Part shown: piece by piece, positions 32,769 to 44,298 of the stretch
Layout of the letters: the number at the start of each line of letters is the position of its first letter
How positions within the stretch are numbered: position 1 is the stretch's first letter
NCBI GenBank assembly: GCA_951799425.1
Contig: OX637409.1
Coordinates: forward strand, 8,962,960 to 9,026,959
Source: Ilex aquifolium
Taxonomy: Eukaryota; Streptophyta; Magnoliopsida; Aquifoliales; Aquifoliaceae
Reading direction: 5' to 3'
DNA: 64,000 bases
Position numbers and translations under genes: made by a program
Notes under the pieces: generated by a model
Told to the model about the DNA's origin: nothing
Database searches by the model: none
The model's input: only the letters and a program-made list of their open reading frames with translations

Positions 32769-33544
32769 TCACTTGTCTTTCTCCTGTGAAGGAACCGATC
32801 GCTAGAAATCTGTTGCTTCATTTTTCTGAGGCGATTGTCATGTTATACCTCCAGTTCTTTTAATCTCCTACGCCAAGTTTAATTTATCTAAAACTCAAAT
32901 ATGGGAGATAAAAAAATAACCAAGAAAATGGATCTGCTAGTACATACTTCAGAATCAAGCAACCTTTACAAGAGCCATTCGGATTCATTTACCAAACTTC
33001 AAACTTTCCTAGGGGTGTGTTCTTCATCTTCACTACAGGTTAGATATGATGACTTAAAACAAACAAAAGTCATTGCAATCACTTATTCGAGATTATCAGT
33101 CGAAATCTCTGTTGAAGTTATGGCTCACTAGTGATAGCCAAAACAGCATATTCCCCCTGCTAGATTACATACCTTGCTCCTTATACAGGATGATAATTTC
33201 TGTTTAATGGCTTTAGGTAGACATCCTGGTCAAAATAAAAGAGATATTAACTTAAATGACACACCTATTAAGCATGCATTGAATAGCCGCCTAATTCCAT
33301 ACACACAACTCTAAGCAATCCATATGTATAAACTACATTCAACTGAGAAACATTACACTTTTTGGTGTGTCAATAAATTCCACCAACATAGGTTGAGTGC
33401 TAAACACAGATTTCTCTACCAAAAAAAAAAAAAAAAAACCACAAATCCACCAAGATTACAAGCACATACAACAAATCTTTATAAACTACACTAGCATACA
33501 ACCATGAACAGCGCAAACAATCACTTGCTTACTCGTTTTGGTTT
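32769..33544. other. Downstream flank and probable 3' UTR of EXO70B1
   Basis: No recognised gene. The 100-300 bp next to 33544 should hold the 3' UTR of the minus-strand EXO70B1 gene. A poly(A) tract lies at 33421-33438. Confidence 0.45.
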
Positions 33545-35416
33545 TCACTTCCTGCCACCAGCCAATCCACCTCTTCCTTGAAACAACTCATTAATCCTTG
33601 CCTCAAGATCCTCCGCACTGTACTTAACATATCTCTCCACTTGCTTTCCCATCTCTGGTGAACTCGGCAACCTTCCAATGAAATTGCGATATGCCGGTAA
33701 CAAATTCCCGGCAACAGAACTCCTCAACTCATCTCTCAGTTGGTCATCAAAAATGACCCATGTGGATTGAGTTTTACATATCTGCTCAAAGTTGGTATTG
33801 AAAAACTTGAGCTTCTCTTTCAGAGAATGGCCATCAATCTTTAACTCTCCTAACACCTTACTCCATGAGCTTCTTTGGTAACTCACATGATATAACCGGA
33901 GTTTCGCCATTTGTTTTCGAACCCAATCATCCCCTAAAAGTGACCCTAATTCACAATCCTTAACCTTTTGAACAATGTATCTACCATTGTTCATCATAAA
34001 AACAGAGCACAAAGGGGAGTCCCTATAAATCTTCGACTTCGCCTCCAAATTACTCTGTAGTAACTCCATAATCCAAGCCATTTGGACCGACATTGAAGAC
34101 GAGGACAACGATCTATCTTCCATTTTTCTATAATCACCAGCACTGGGTGGAGCAACGCTTTCCTCAAATACTTGTTCAAGGGTTTGCCGTGATTGACATG
34201 CTGCACGGAGATAATTCATGACATATCGAGTGATGGGATGAAGTCCGCCACCGGGAACGGCGGTCTTGGCTGGATCACGGCGGATCAAATTCTCCAATTC
34301 CATGAAAATCCCTCTAATTGCTTCCCCTAATCTTTTCCAAATCGTAATTGCTTCGTTTCTGAGGAATAAACAGTACTGATCCGAAAAAACAGCTTCAAAT
34401 TCAGGTATCAAGTCCCTAACCGTTTCGAAGACATCGAGAACTTTGAACAATCGCTCTGGTGCTCGGCTGCCAATCGCCACCGCATCGGCAAAATTCAGTA
34501 ACTGAATCGTCGAACCACGGCACACCTCCATGAACGACAGATCGGCGGCAGACGAAAAGCCGAAGAAAACTCGATCGCAGAGACGCCGTTCGCTTGGGAA
34601 TAAGATCCGAAGCGCGACGTTTGCGGCCTTAATCCACCGCTCGATTTCATCCTCAAGATCGGACCATTGCATTTTCTGAACCTCATCGTTGCTTAGCTTT
34701 TGTAACCCTAGCCTCGACAAGCTTTCCTCCAGAAACTCTCTCCGGCAAGAGCTGTACGCGTGCGAGCACTCCTTACCGTACCCTCCGGCCACCATACGCT
34801 TTACAATCTCGTGCAGATCGTTGATCGTTCCCGAAGGTAACGCATCGATGATGATATTGTAGTCAGATATCGGATGCGCCACTGGAATTTCATCGTCTTC
34901 GTCTTTATCTTGGTCTTCTGAATCAGACGAGTAACTCGGATGAGCTGACTCGCCGTTATGGTACCGAGTTACATCGAAGGACTCACCTCCACGTTCCATT
35001 AACAATTTAAACTCATCTTCAAGCCGAAACATGGCCTGCTGAAGCAAATCCTCGGCGCGATCGAGACAGGCCGAGACGTTCTTTTCACCAGACATCGGAG
35101 TCCAGTCTCGAATTAAACCAATTAATTCGTCAACGGAGTCGAGGAAAGAGGAGGAGTCAGCGGAGTCGGACCAAATAGGGTGGTCGGCGGAAACATAACG
35201 AGAGATCTGACGGTCAAGGGACTTGAGGGTTTGTTCCAGGGCTGCAAAGCTTCGTGGGTCCTCATCGGACAATTTCTCAGATAACTTTTCGCGAAATCGA
35301 CCGTCGAAGTTGGAGAAAATTTGGAGTATGTCGTCGGTCATGTTGTCCGTATGGCCTAGTGTCTTGGCGATGTGGCGAGCCATTTGTATAAGCTTCTCTT
35401 CACCGTTCTCCGCCAT
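33545..35416 (-). CDS. EXO70B1: Exocyst complex subunit EXO70B1-like
   Basis: The 623-residue protein in one uninterrupted exon is the normal length and gene structure for plant EXO70 genes. It begins MAENGEEKLIQMARHIAKTL, closely resembling the start of EXO70B1 proteins. An acidic linker (about 165-178, SEDQDKDEDDE) precedes IPVAHPISDYNIIIDALP. The Exo70 domain fills roughly residues 230-610, with the conserved ANVALRILFPSERRLCDRVF, SFMEVCRGSTIQLLNFADA, RLGEAIRGIFMELENLIRRD and GGGLHPITRYVMNYLRAAC blocks. A helical C-terminus ends in YVKYSAEDLEARINELFQG. EXO70 tethers secretory vesicles to the plasma membrane through the exocyst. EXO70B1 in Arabidopsis is also linked to autophagy-related transport to the vacuole and to immunity. 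The first Met gives the family N-terminus. No clear TATA box was seen upstream. Confidence 0.95.
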   Translation of the reverse strand: MAENGEEKLIQMARHIAKTLGHTDNMTDDILQIFSNFDGRFREKLSEKLSDEDPRSFAALEQTLKSLDRQISRYVSADHPIWSDSADSSSFLDSVDELIGLIRDWTPMSGEKNVSACLDRAEDLLQQAMFRLEDEFKLLMERGGESFDVTRYHNGESAHPSYSSDSEDQDKDEDDEIPVAHPISDYNIIIDALPSGTINDLHEIVKRMVAGGYGKECSHAYSSCRREFLEESLSRLGLQKLSNDEVQKMQWSDLEDEIERWIKAANVALRILFPSERRLCDRVFFGFSSAADLSFMEVCRGSTIQLLNFADAVAIGSRAPERLFKVLDVFETVRDLIPEFEAVFSDQYCLFLRNEAITIWKRLGEAIRGIFMELENLIRRDPAKTAVPGGGLHPITRYVMNYLRAACQSRQTLEQVFEESVAPPSAGDYRKMEDRSLSSSSMSVQMAWIMELLQSNLEAKSKIYRDSPLCSVFMMNNGRYIVQKVKDCELGSLLGDDWVRKQMAKLRLYHVSYQRSSWSKVLGELKIDGHSLKEKLKFFNTNFEQICKTQSTWVIFDDQLRDELRSSVAGNLLPAYRNFIGRLPSSPEMGKQVERYVKYSAEDLEARINELFQGRGGLAGGRK

Positions 35417-36023
35417 TTTTAAGAGGCTTAAAGCTTGGGTCTTTGATTTCGCTTAGAACACTAAGATTGTTTAGCTACTTGTACTGTGTTTTTATGTGAG
35501 TGTATTAGGGTTTTAAAACTCTGGTAGGTGATGACGGTGGTGGAGTTGCAGAAATTGAATTGAGAGATATGGGGATGAGGCGACGGACCCACGTGAAAGT
35601 GATACGATGAGAGTACTGGGGAAACGCGGTTTCTGTGAAATAATAATAAAGAAAAAGTAAAAGACGATAAAGAACACGGCGGAAGATAGAAGAAGCACAG
35701 AGGGGGAAGGAACTCAGAAACAGAGAAATTGGGAGAAGAGGTCGAGAAGGACAAGACAGCGACAGCGACAGCAACGTGGAAAGGTAAAGGAAAAAAAGTC
35801 ACGCATCTATCTCCTAGTCTTTGTTTTATTGCTATTGACCATGGATGCTAGTCCCAGTTTACGGTTTGAACTACCGAATTAAATACCACCGATCGCGAAT
35901 GTAGTTATTAGGAGTTTTCATGGGCCGAGTTACCACAGGTGTTTTTTCCGGCCCAAAATTAATAGGCCTAAAATTTTATAGTAGTTCTATTTGTATCTGA
36001 ACTCAATATCTTTAAAAAGAGGG
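35417..36023. other. 5' flank / promoter region of EXO70B1
   Basis: On the minus strand the 400 bp upstream of the ATG are pyrimidine-rich (CT/TTC runs), as in many plant 5' UTRs. The small frames here are low complexity. The promoter is bounded at 36024 by the target site of a MULE-like element. Confidence 0.5.
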
Positions 36024-36032
36024 TTTGATTTG

Positions 36033-37936
36033 GGGGAATTTAGAAGCCGGTACAATTTTTTGGACTTATTTAGACAAAAATACAACTCAAAAACTTATTT
36101 AAGGTAAAGTGCATATTTTCAAAAAATACCAAAATTGCCATTATGTAAACAACGTAAAAGTTGGAACCATTTGTATTCCAACGGATATTCATCAGTTAAT
36201 TGGAGGAAAAACAGGGGATTTAACTATCTAACCCCTTGATCTTCGGCATTCCTGATTCTATGGAAATGTCTGATACAACGTATGTCATCAAACACTGAAT
36301 ACTCCACACAAAAAAATAAGGAGGAGCACAACAGTTCCATAGCCGACTGTACATTGACGCCGAAACTGTGCAGAGTCCGTTCATCTTCTCCGGCAAAAAT
36401 ATAACCGGAAATTTCAAGTTTCATTCTAGATCCGTTTTTATTTCATTCATTGATTATTAAGTTTTTTTTTTCTTAACCCTTTGTAAGTTGAATGTGAAAA
36501 AAGAAAAAACCCAAATCGTAAAACCCTAATTTTTTGAAATTGCCGAATGATTTTTCAGTTATGTTAAAGCATATGTATTTGAAAAAAACAAATTGGAACT
36601 ATTTTTTTTGATTAAATACAGTTATGTAACTGTTTTTTGTAACTATTTAGGATTACAATTAGAAACAGTTAATAATCAACATTTAATGGGTGTAACTGTA
36701 TGCAAAGTAGTTGTCAAATTTATGCTTAAATTATCTGCTAACAATGCCGCCAGTTCATAACATAGATGATTCTTTTTTGTGATGAAGATAGTAGAAAGAA
36801 GGGTGTCTTAACACTTCAATACAATAGCATGAGTTTTTTCTTAGGTTGTTTGGAACATAAAAGCTAAAGCTTATCTTACAATTTTGTAATTTGAAATCCA
36901 GTTGAGTTCTTGTTTTTCTAGATAATTGTCAGTGGAGTGGGTGATAAATGTTATTATTTACCTCAATGGTATCTTTTGTCTTGTGTAAATTTGCAGTTCT
37001 GTTAAAGCATATGTGTTTGAAAACAGTTACGTAACTGTGTTAAGTAACTATTTGAGATTCCAATTAAATTTAAAAACAGTTACGTAACTGTGTTAAGTAA
37101 CTATTTGAGATTCCATTTATAAACAATTAATATTCCATATTTAATGGGTGTTACTGTATGCAAAAATTATAAACATTAGCAAAGAATACATGTATCGAGC
37201 AACCATATACCAAACATAAAAGAAAATCGGACATAGGAATTTCCCAAATCAATGACCGAATAAAAGAAGAATTATACTTATTATGTCTATACAAAAAAAT
37301 AGTTACACCCATTAAAACCAAAGCAGTTTTTTTTCCCTTCATTCCAACAACGAACAAACAACATAAAAAATCGAAAATATGAATTTCCCAAAAAAAAAAT
37401 GACAAAATAAAATTCAAAATATAAGTATTAACAACTTACCTTTAGCCAATGACGGTAATTGGTATTACAGTTCGTTTTTTCGAATAAATACACCACCGGA
37501 GAATTTTTACTATCGAATTTTAACAACTTACTCTTACTGCCGAATTTTGAAGAATTTTTGCGTTACTGCACACACTTTTTGTCTTTCTGGATACACGAGT
37601 TTAGCACAAAAATTCTTTGGTTTGTTTCCTCAAAAATTTTCAGTTCTGGATAGACGACTTTTTTGTCTTTATTATCCCAAAAAAACTGCTCATTCAAAAT
37701 TCAAAAATTAAAGATAACAAATATGTAATCTTTACATATTTGTTTCCTCAAATAACTGTCAATAATGGCTGCATAAATTAAGGAAGGGTGTTTAAGTAAA
37801 AATGATTTTAATTCATTTGAATTTTGTACCTAAATACAAAGAATTTTATAAAAATTGTACTTCTTAGAAAAAACAACTTATCCATACACTTTTGCCTAAA
37901 TAAGTCTTAAAAATTGTACCCACACTTAAAAAACCC
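36033..37936. mobile_element. Non-autonomous MULE-like element with 9-bp TSD
   Basis: The 9-bp direct repeat tttgatttg (36024-36032 and 37937-37945) flanks a 1904-bp unit. Its ends are imperfect inverted repeats: GGGGAATTTAGAAGCCGGTACAA against GGGTTTTTTAAGTGTGGGTACAA. Both continue as ATTTTT..GACTTATTTAG.CAAAA for about 50 bp. A 9-bp duplication is typical of Mutator-like elements. No transposase was found. Short frames at 36220-36424 and 37151-37417 have no recognised motif. Internally it contains direct repeats around 36590-36720 and 37021-37165. Confidence 0.65.
37021..37117. repeat. Tandem duplication of ~55 bp with CAGTTACGTAACTG palindrome
   Basis: Two nearly identical copies of AACAGTTACGTAACTG followed by tgttaagtaactatttgaga start at about 37023 and 37076. 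A diverged third copy lies at about 36617-36660. Each contains the perfect palindrome cagttacgtaactg. Confidence 0.8.
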
Positions 37937-37945
37937 TTTGATTTG

Positions 37946-38638
37946 CCCCCAAATTTATTATTCCGCCCGAAACCCGGCCCAATAACTCGGCTCAAGAGCC
38001 CGCCCATTCCTCCTTTAAAAACAATTATATTTTTAGATTATTAAATTTGAAATTTATAAATAACTCTCCCAATGTAGGAATTTCAAATTTTAAAAATTTA
38101 GATACTATAAATGATGTATTATTTTTTTTTTATGTATTAAACATATAAGTTTTAAAGCGTAGAGTATTGCAAATAATAAATAAGTGAGTTGGTGTAAACT
38201 TAATTGGGATGTATTCATTTAATTAAATGTAATTCATCCCCTAATCAAAAATAAAGTTATTCATTATTTTATTTTTATCCTTTTTTACTTTACTTTTGAT
38301 TTAAAAATATAATTTACACAAATAGTAAGTTACAAAAATATTAATTATTTTTAAATAAAGTTGTATATAAAAAAACCCGTGAGCAGGCTCATCCAATAGG
38401 CTCATAGTTTAGGCTGCGGTAACCTACCCCTACCCGAAGCCCCGCCCAACCCGCTCGATAACTCACTTGGGTAAGGGATTGGCCCTACACTACCTAAGCT
38501 CGGCCTAGCCCATGGACACCCCTAGTACTTATTCAATGTTTGAGTTTGTACCTCCTTGGGGAAATTAAATTTATTTTTCATTATTCAGAATAAAACGATG
38601 AGTCGTTAACTTTGGCGGTCTCTTGTGAATAATATTAA
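37946..38638. other. Intergenic with a truncated hAT-like end
   Basis: AT-rich. On the minus strand 38527 backward reads TAGGGGTGTCCATGGGCTAGG, a typical hAT-type terminus, with a GC-rich subterminal region (38380-38527). The opposite end was not found. GGCCCGG-rich words near 37970-38010 may be its remnant. Confidence 0.4.
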
Positions 38639-38643
38639 GTAAT

Positions 38644-39388
38644 TAACGAGACATTATGCGACTCACCAATAAAAAGCAGACACGTGGGCAATTACAGTCG
38701 TTAGAACGCGCAGAGCATGCTTGAAAGAGACACCGAGGAGTTATGTCAGATGGAGCCGAGTACGCCCCTCGAAACCTAGCATTAAATAGGATCTGACAGC
38801 TTATTAATGTGGGTCTTGAATGGTTTGACAGAACCACTAATGAATATCCAAATCTTCGAAGAATGTAGAGACATTCATCATTAGGAGGCATTAATGACCA
38901 TCATGCCAACGTGAAGACCTCGGGGCAGCCTAAGGACTGTCTATTCCTCCTCATGAAAGCTCAGGCGTAGGTTCCAAGCACTGATATTAAGTAGTTAATG
39001 ACCGGGGATTGGCCCATGAATGCTCGACAGTTTTCGAGTGAGGGTCTAATTGCTTGGGAGGACTAGTCTTAATGAGACTTGATAAGATGACACTCATTAT
39101 GTTGGAAGATAAGCACATGCCATTAAACTCTAAGATGGGATTCAAGGACAGGATCATCATAGCAAAACCATGTATAAATACCCCTCAAAAAGTCGGACTA
39201 AGGTACGCAATCTCAAATGAAAAATACGCTGTGCATTGTGACTATAATGCCGACTAACTTGAGCTTCAGAGGGGATTAGTTGCGTACACACCCAACCCTT
39301 TTCTTAATCCTTTGGTTGTTTATGGTTCATCACTCAGGATCATTCGATAGATCGCTATCTCAACTTATTGCAAGAATTCATCCGTGCA
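38644..39388 (+). mobile_element. Solo LTR related to gypsy element 1
   Basis: The 745-bp unit is flanked by a perfect 5-bp duplication, gtaat (38639-38643 and 39389-39393). It starts taacgagacatt and ends ...attcatccgtgca. Its reverse complement aligns with the start of the element 1 LTRs (tgcacgg.ga..tcttgcaat.tgttgagat), and its start matches their other end. A TATA box (TATAAATA) lies at 39173-39180. There is no internal sequence, so this is a solo LTR. Confidence 0.8.
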
Positions 39389-39393
39389 GTAAT

Positions 39394-39736
39394 AATAATC
39401 TATGAGTAATACATAGACTGATTTATCTGTATATTTATTTTATGCATGAAATAAGAATCACCAAATTAAATGTCGCGTTCTTTCCTTTTTCTTTTTCTAA
39501 CCTTTTTTTTTTTTGTGTTTGAAAATGCAAAACTTATTTAAACGCTCAAATTCAAAACTATATGAGGACAGCAATATAATTAGATCACATTTAGGGCAAG
39601 ATACGATGAATTAAAACCCCATTGTGATTATCTACCCAAAAAAAACTTGGGCTAAACACATATTATTGGCATTGATATAACAAGAAAAAGTGGGTGGCAT
39701 GTCCAAGTAAGAGCAAATTCACATGAATATACAAGT
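39394..39736. other. Short AT-rich spacer
   Basis: No gene or repeat recognised between the solo LTR and gypsy element 2. Confidence 0.5.
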
Positions 39737-39741
39737 GAAGC

Positions 39742-40433
39742 TAATGATGCACAAATTAGTTTTGCACACCACTTGTCAAGTAATTAATGCAATAACTAAT
39801 AAGGAGAGAGCTAACAAAAACAACACACAGATATAGAGTGGTTCGGTCAAGGTGACCTACTCCACTTTGAAGGGCTTTGGTTGCAGGGGTGTTTTATTGT
39901 TGTGGGAGTGTGGAGAGCTCATGTGAGAGCAATGAGAGCTCAGGTGAGTCAGGTGTGAGATAAAGATGTCAGATACAAGATGTGAGAGATGTGAGAGATG
40001 TGGGAGTCATGCTCATCATAGATGCCCCCTATGTGTAGACAGGGCTTACATTTTATAGTCGTCTCCTAACAGATTGAGACGATTTATCAGTAACTAAAAT
40101 GCTAATTTGGTGGAGGTGGCAACATCTTCGCAACGGATGAGGCAGTTGCGGAGCTCTCCTCAAGACCGAGTATTAGGATGGCGTGGTTGACTTCTTTGCT
40201 CCTTACTCCAAGGTGGTTTGGATAAGGCTCTTAGGATGGCGCCTACTCCAAGGTGGCTTGGATGAGGCTCTTGGGATGGGGCCGCCTACTCCTTGATAAT
40301 AGGGCCCTCGGAGCCTTGATGAGCTTGAATGGGCGTGGATCTCTTTTAGAATGGACCCATTGGGTTTTGTCTAGTGGATCCTTTATTCAAGTTAGGCCCA
40401 CAACCTGAGTTGGGTCTTGGTTCGGGCCCATCA
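39742..40433 (-). repeat. 3' LTR of gypsy element 2
   Basis: The 692-bp LTR has ends taatgatgc (decayed TGATGATGC) and cccatca. It contains two copies of a 40-bp repeat (40204-40283), against four in the partner LTR. A minus-strand TATA-like sequence lies at about 40052-40058. Confidence 0.82.
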
Positions 40434-41700
40434 TTTGCCCCCTAATGCCCTGAGTCCAATAAAACTTGGAGAAATGGGAATTTAGTTGAATTTGGACTTT
40501 GGTGGACGAAGACTCTTTTTGACTGATGACCCTTTTTTATTCTTGATACGGTTAATGCCCATAGGACATCCCTTGCTATGAATGAGCTAAGTGACTGAAG
40601 ACCGCTATCGAATGAAGGAGGAGCGACGCCAGAGGCCATTGACATCGGAGAGGAGGCTGACAGTGCCGAAGTAGTTGGCATCGGGGCATGTGCTCTGGAG
40701 GGCATCGGCAAGGTGATGTCCCTTGCGGGCGTCGGCAAGGCAACGGGGGTCGGCGAGGCAGCAGGTGTCGGCGAGGCAGGGGGCCAGGTCGATGTCGAGG
40801 GCAAGGCACCATAGGATGACGAGGTCGCCTCAACCAACATCAGTCGCAGAGGAGAGGACATGCCAGAGTTGGCACCGCTGGAGGTTGGGTGAGGACGGGC
40901 GAGCATGCGGGCGGTGTCGCAAGGCGCTGGGTGCGGCCAGACGAGCTCGCATCGGCATCGCTGTGCTCGGAGGGGGTGTCGACGCTAGGCGAGCCAAGCA
41001 TGGCAGCGGAGGATTCTGGGCATGGCAACGGAGGATTCTGGGTATGGGGCTATGCAGGGTTAGGAGGAAGGGACGCCAGGAGTTGGTACGGTGCATTGGG
41101 TGGCAATGACTCCAATCAGGTGGTGGATGGTATGGTCCGTTTAGGCGGAACTCTACGGAGTCAGATCCCTTAAGGTTTTCCTGGTAGTGGCCCAAGCAAT
41201 GTCTCTTTTCGTCCTCTCAAACACCGAGGAAAGATAGCTCTTGATGATGACAGATCCAAAGTAAGTACCATTTCTAGTACTCTCAACACTGATGTTGATA
41301 TTCTGTGGATTACAACATTCTTCTCACTGTGCTATGTTGTCGGGCTAAAATGGGTGAGCCCGTCTATGATGACTCCTCTTGGGATATTGCTATTTATGAG
41401 GAGGTGCTTGGGGTAGAGCTAAGGTTTCCCATACATTCCTCTATTTGTCACATCCTTAATTGTTTTTCACTTGCGCCAAGATGGGGCACCAGGAGGCTGG
41501 GCACCAAGACAGGGTGCCAGGAGGCTGGGCGCCAGGAGTTGGGCACTAGGAGGGGGCGATAAGAGACTAGGTGCCAGGAGCAGGGGAGCTAGTACCCAGG
41601 AGCAAGTGTCAGATCCTTAGTGTTGGGAGTACAGACAGGCCTTGTGTGAGTTAGGTGTTAAGCGCGGGAACGCTGCGACAACGAGGCGACGGTGCCGGAT
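40434..41700. other. GC-rich, low-complexity interior of element 2
   Basis: Open frames occur on both strands at 40442-41195 but are biased to Pro/Ala/Ser or Arg/Gly and show no motif. 41470-41600 repeats GCCAGGAGGCTGGGC-like words. A polypurine tract of element 2 lies at 40434-40450 (minus strand). Confidence 0.4.
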
Positions 41701-41899
41701 GGCCGCAAAAAGGATGAGGACCAATTGTTGACATTCAATCTAATGTATTCCCGCAGGTTGCAAACGGCCTGAGTTTCAAGAACGTGTCTAGAGATGGCAA
41801 AAATAATGTTACTCCAACATCAAAATATCCAACATGATTACCTAGAGAGAGAGGCAGACACTTCGGGTTGTAGAGAAATAGAGGTTGCTTGCGTGAGAG

Positions 41900-42500
41900 C
41901 AAAGACAGAATTTGAGGGTTGCTCGTGAAAGAGTTACATCTCTTCAGACCGAGCTTTTGGCGACCCGTGAGAGAGTCGCTAAGTTGGAGATAGGTTAACT
42001 GTGAGGCTGCCCATATGAGAGTAGAGGTAGAATTTGAGGGTTGCTCGAGCTGCACCTTTTGCGACCGAGCTTTTGCCTACCAGTGAGAGAGTCGCTAAGT
42101 TGGAGGTAGGCTGATTATGAGGTTGCCCGCATGAAAGTAGAGCAGAGATAGGCCAAGTTTTTGGCGACCCGCGAGAGAATCGCTAAGTTGGAGACATAGA
42201 CTGCCTACTTGAGAGCACAGTAGAGATAGACCAAGCTTTTGACGACTTGTGAGAGAGCCGCTAAGCTAAAGACATAGGCTGCCTACTTGAGAGCACAACA
42301 GAGATAGGCCAAGCTTTTGGCGACTCGCGAGAGAGCCACTAAGATGGAGACATAGGCTACCTGCTTCAGAGCAAAGCAGAGATGGACCAAGCTTTTGACG
42401 ACCCGCCAGAGAGCCGCTAAGCTAGAGATAGGCTGACCGTGAGGTTGTTCACATAAGAACAAAGGCAGAATTCGAGGGTTAGCCCATGGGAGGGTCACTA
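41900..42500 (+). pseudogene. Antisense coiled-coil repeat relic in element 2
   Basis: On the plus strand, opposite to gag, about six diverged units encode ATRERVAKLE- and AYLRAQQR-type peptides (for example at about 41955, 42085, 42165, 42245, 42325 and 42400). Stops interrupt them. They repeat as blocks of about 80-120 bp. By position (between gag and the 3' LTR) and orientation this resembles the antisense ORF of element 1. I infer a related aORF, degraded and expanded by tandem duplication. Confidence 0.45.
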
Positions 42501-42529
42501 AGACGGAGGCTCATTCCAATAGATGGAGA

Positions 42530-42765
42530 TAAGCTGGGCGCCTTGGGGCCTCGCGCTTGAGAAGCTGGCTTATGAGGGTTTGGCGCTTGGGGCTTGGTGT
42601 CTAAGGGGCTGGGCGCCCGTGGCCTGGATCTTGAGGAGCTAGGCTCCTGAGGGCTGACGCCTGAGGAGCTGAGCGCCTAAGGGCTGACGCTTGAGGAGCT
42701 AGGCGCCTAAGGTGCTGGGCGCCTGAGTCCTGGCACCTGAGGAGTTGAGCGTCTGGGTAGGAGCA
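42530..42765. repeat. GGCGCCTGAGG-type minisatellite in element 2
   Basis: Repeated words ctgAGGAGCTgGGCGCCt..gggctgacgc recur about every 30-60 bp. This produces artificial open frames rich in Pro/Arg/Gln on the minus strand. Confidence 0.6.
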
Positions 42766-42830
42766 CTGATGGCCCCTTGGCCCCTGGCGCGGAGTCTTCT
42801 TGACAATCTCTCTCCTCAAGCGGTGTGAGC

Positions 42831-43966
42831 TCAGCCACAAAATCTGTTAATGCCTGTGCCTTTGTGGCTTCTTTTTTTAGAGTTGGGCACAGGTGGTGAT
42901 GATGATGGCGATGACTCTCCTCGCCCGGCTTTGGTGACATCCTTGGCGTTTATGTATTTCTGAGCTTTTGCCCACAATTCTGACATGCTCTTTGGTATGT
43001 GCTTCGTCATTGAGAAGAGAAAGCTAGATGAGCATAAGTTTCCTAAGAAAGTAGTCATGGTGACCTTGTCATCGGGCTCCTTAATGTGGAGGACATCCTC
43101 GTTAAAACGAGTGAGGTAACTTCTCAAGCTTTCATGCCCGTCCTATTTTATGCTGAGCAGGTGGGTGACAGGCTTCTAGTGGCGGCGTCCACCAATGAAA
43201 TGTGCCACAAAGGATCTGTGAAGGAGCCTATAGAGGCCGAGATGAGCTTGGCGAACCACTGTCGGGCAGATCCTTTCAGGGTTGTTGGAAAGACTTTGCA
43301 CATGATTTCGTCAAGAACATTGTGCAGCTGCATCAAGGACTTATAGGTGTCAAGGTGATCCAGTGGGTCTTTTGTGCCATCAAACGCTTCCACTGATGAC
43401 ATTCTGAATTTCTAGAGAAGTGGGTAATTTACCACATCGGCTATAAAAAGGCGTGTCAATGCCACTTACGAGGTACTCAACAGTTTCAAGTCCTTGCGCC
43501 TTCATGGCGTTGAAGACATCATCCAGTTGATTCTTTACTTCCTTAATTTTCTCACCCCAATGATTGGAGACTCCTTTGGATGGGTCATGAAAATGGCTCC
43601 CATGGTCCACACTTTGATTTTTCCCCTCATCCTCCTGGGAATGAGGGTCTCCAACATGGGGAAGTGGGAGTTGGAGGAGGAGCTACTCTGTGGTGATGAT
43701 GAGGGGCTCCCCTAAAGAAGGCGCCCAATGGGGCTCCTAAGTAGGTGCGCAACGGGGGACTTCCTTGGCACCCTGGGCGAGAAGCTCCCCTGGCTTGATG
43801 CTCTCCTGGCTGCGCACCTCCTTGTCCAGCAAGCATCAATTGTAGGATCTACTGATTCTGGATTACTAGCTGCTGTATCGTTTCCAACTGCGAGTTTGGA
43901 AGATGATTGGTTGTTGGAGGGGCAGCCTCTCTCCTCGCGTGGTGGATTATCCTCAGGCTGATTCAT
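42831..43966 (-). pseudogene. Gag of gypsy element 2 (frameshifted)
   Basis: The start is at 43966 (MNQPEDNPPREERGC). This frame runs to 43712 and is followed by blocks in shifted frames. 43610-43380 ends with a PLxxEI-like stretch. 43402-43148 contains [18 protein letters not shown] and [14 protein letters not shown], the core retrotrans_gag motif of Ty3/gypsy elements. 43127-42831 contains MRSYLTRFNED, SMSELWAKAQKYINA and a basic Ser/Pro-rich tail. The same motifs occur in element 3 (62406-64000). At least two frameshifts make it non-coding now. No zinc finger was seen after the tail. Confidence 0.75.
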
Positions 43967-44021
43967 GGATCTAGTGGTGATTGCTATAGATACAAAAAAT
44001 GATGGTTGAGTGAAAACTTTG

Positions 44022-44046
44022 TCATTCCCACTGACGGCGCCAAAAC
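44022..44046 (-). other. Primer-binding site of gypsy element 2
   Basis: The minus-strand TTTTGGCGCCGTCAGTGGGAATG follows directly after the 5' LTR. It shares the TGGCGCCGTC core with element 3 and, decayed, with element 1. I did not assign the tRNA. Confidence 0.75.
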
Positions 44047-44298
44047 TGATGATGCACAAATTGATTTTGCACACCATCTGTCAAGTAATTAATGCAATAA
44101 CAAATAAGGAGAGAGCTAACACAAGCAACACACAGATATAGAGTGGTTCGGTCAATGTAACCTACTCCACTTTGAAGGGCTTTGGTTGCCGGGGTGTTTT
44201 ATTGTTGTAGGAGTGTGGAGAGCTCATGTGAGTTAGGTGTGAGATAAAATGCCAGATACAAGATGTGAGAGATGTGAGAGTCATGCCCGTCATAGATG

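Noticed and set aside
35461-35802. Minus-strand Ser/Phe/Leu-rich frames upstream of EXO70B1
   Set aside because: They are pyrimidine-rich leader or promoter sequence. Three overlapping frames are equally open.
40442-41195. Long frames on both strands of the GC-rich part of element 2
   Set aside because: Composition is Pro/Ala/Ser or Arg/Gly low complexity with no motif. The open frames are explained by GC bias and repeats.
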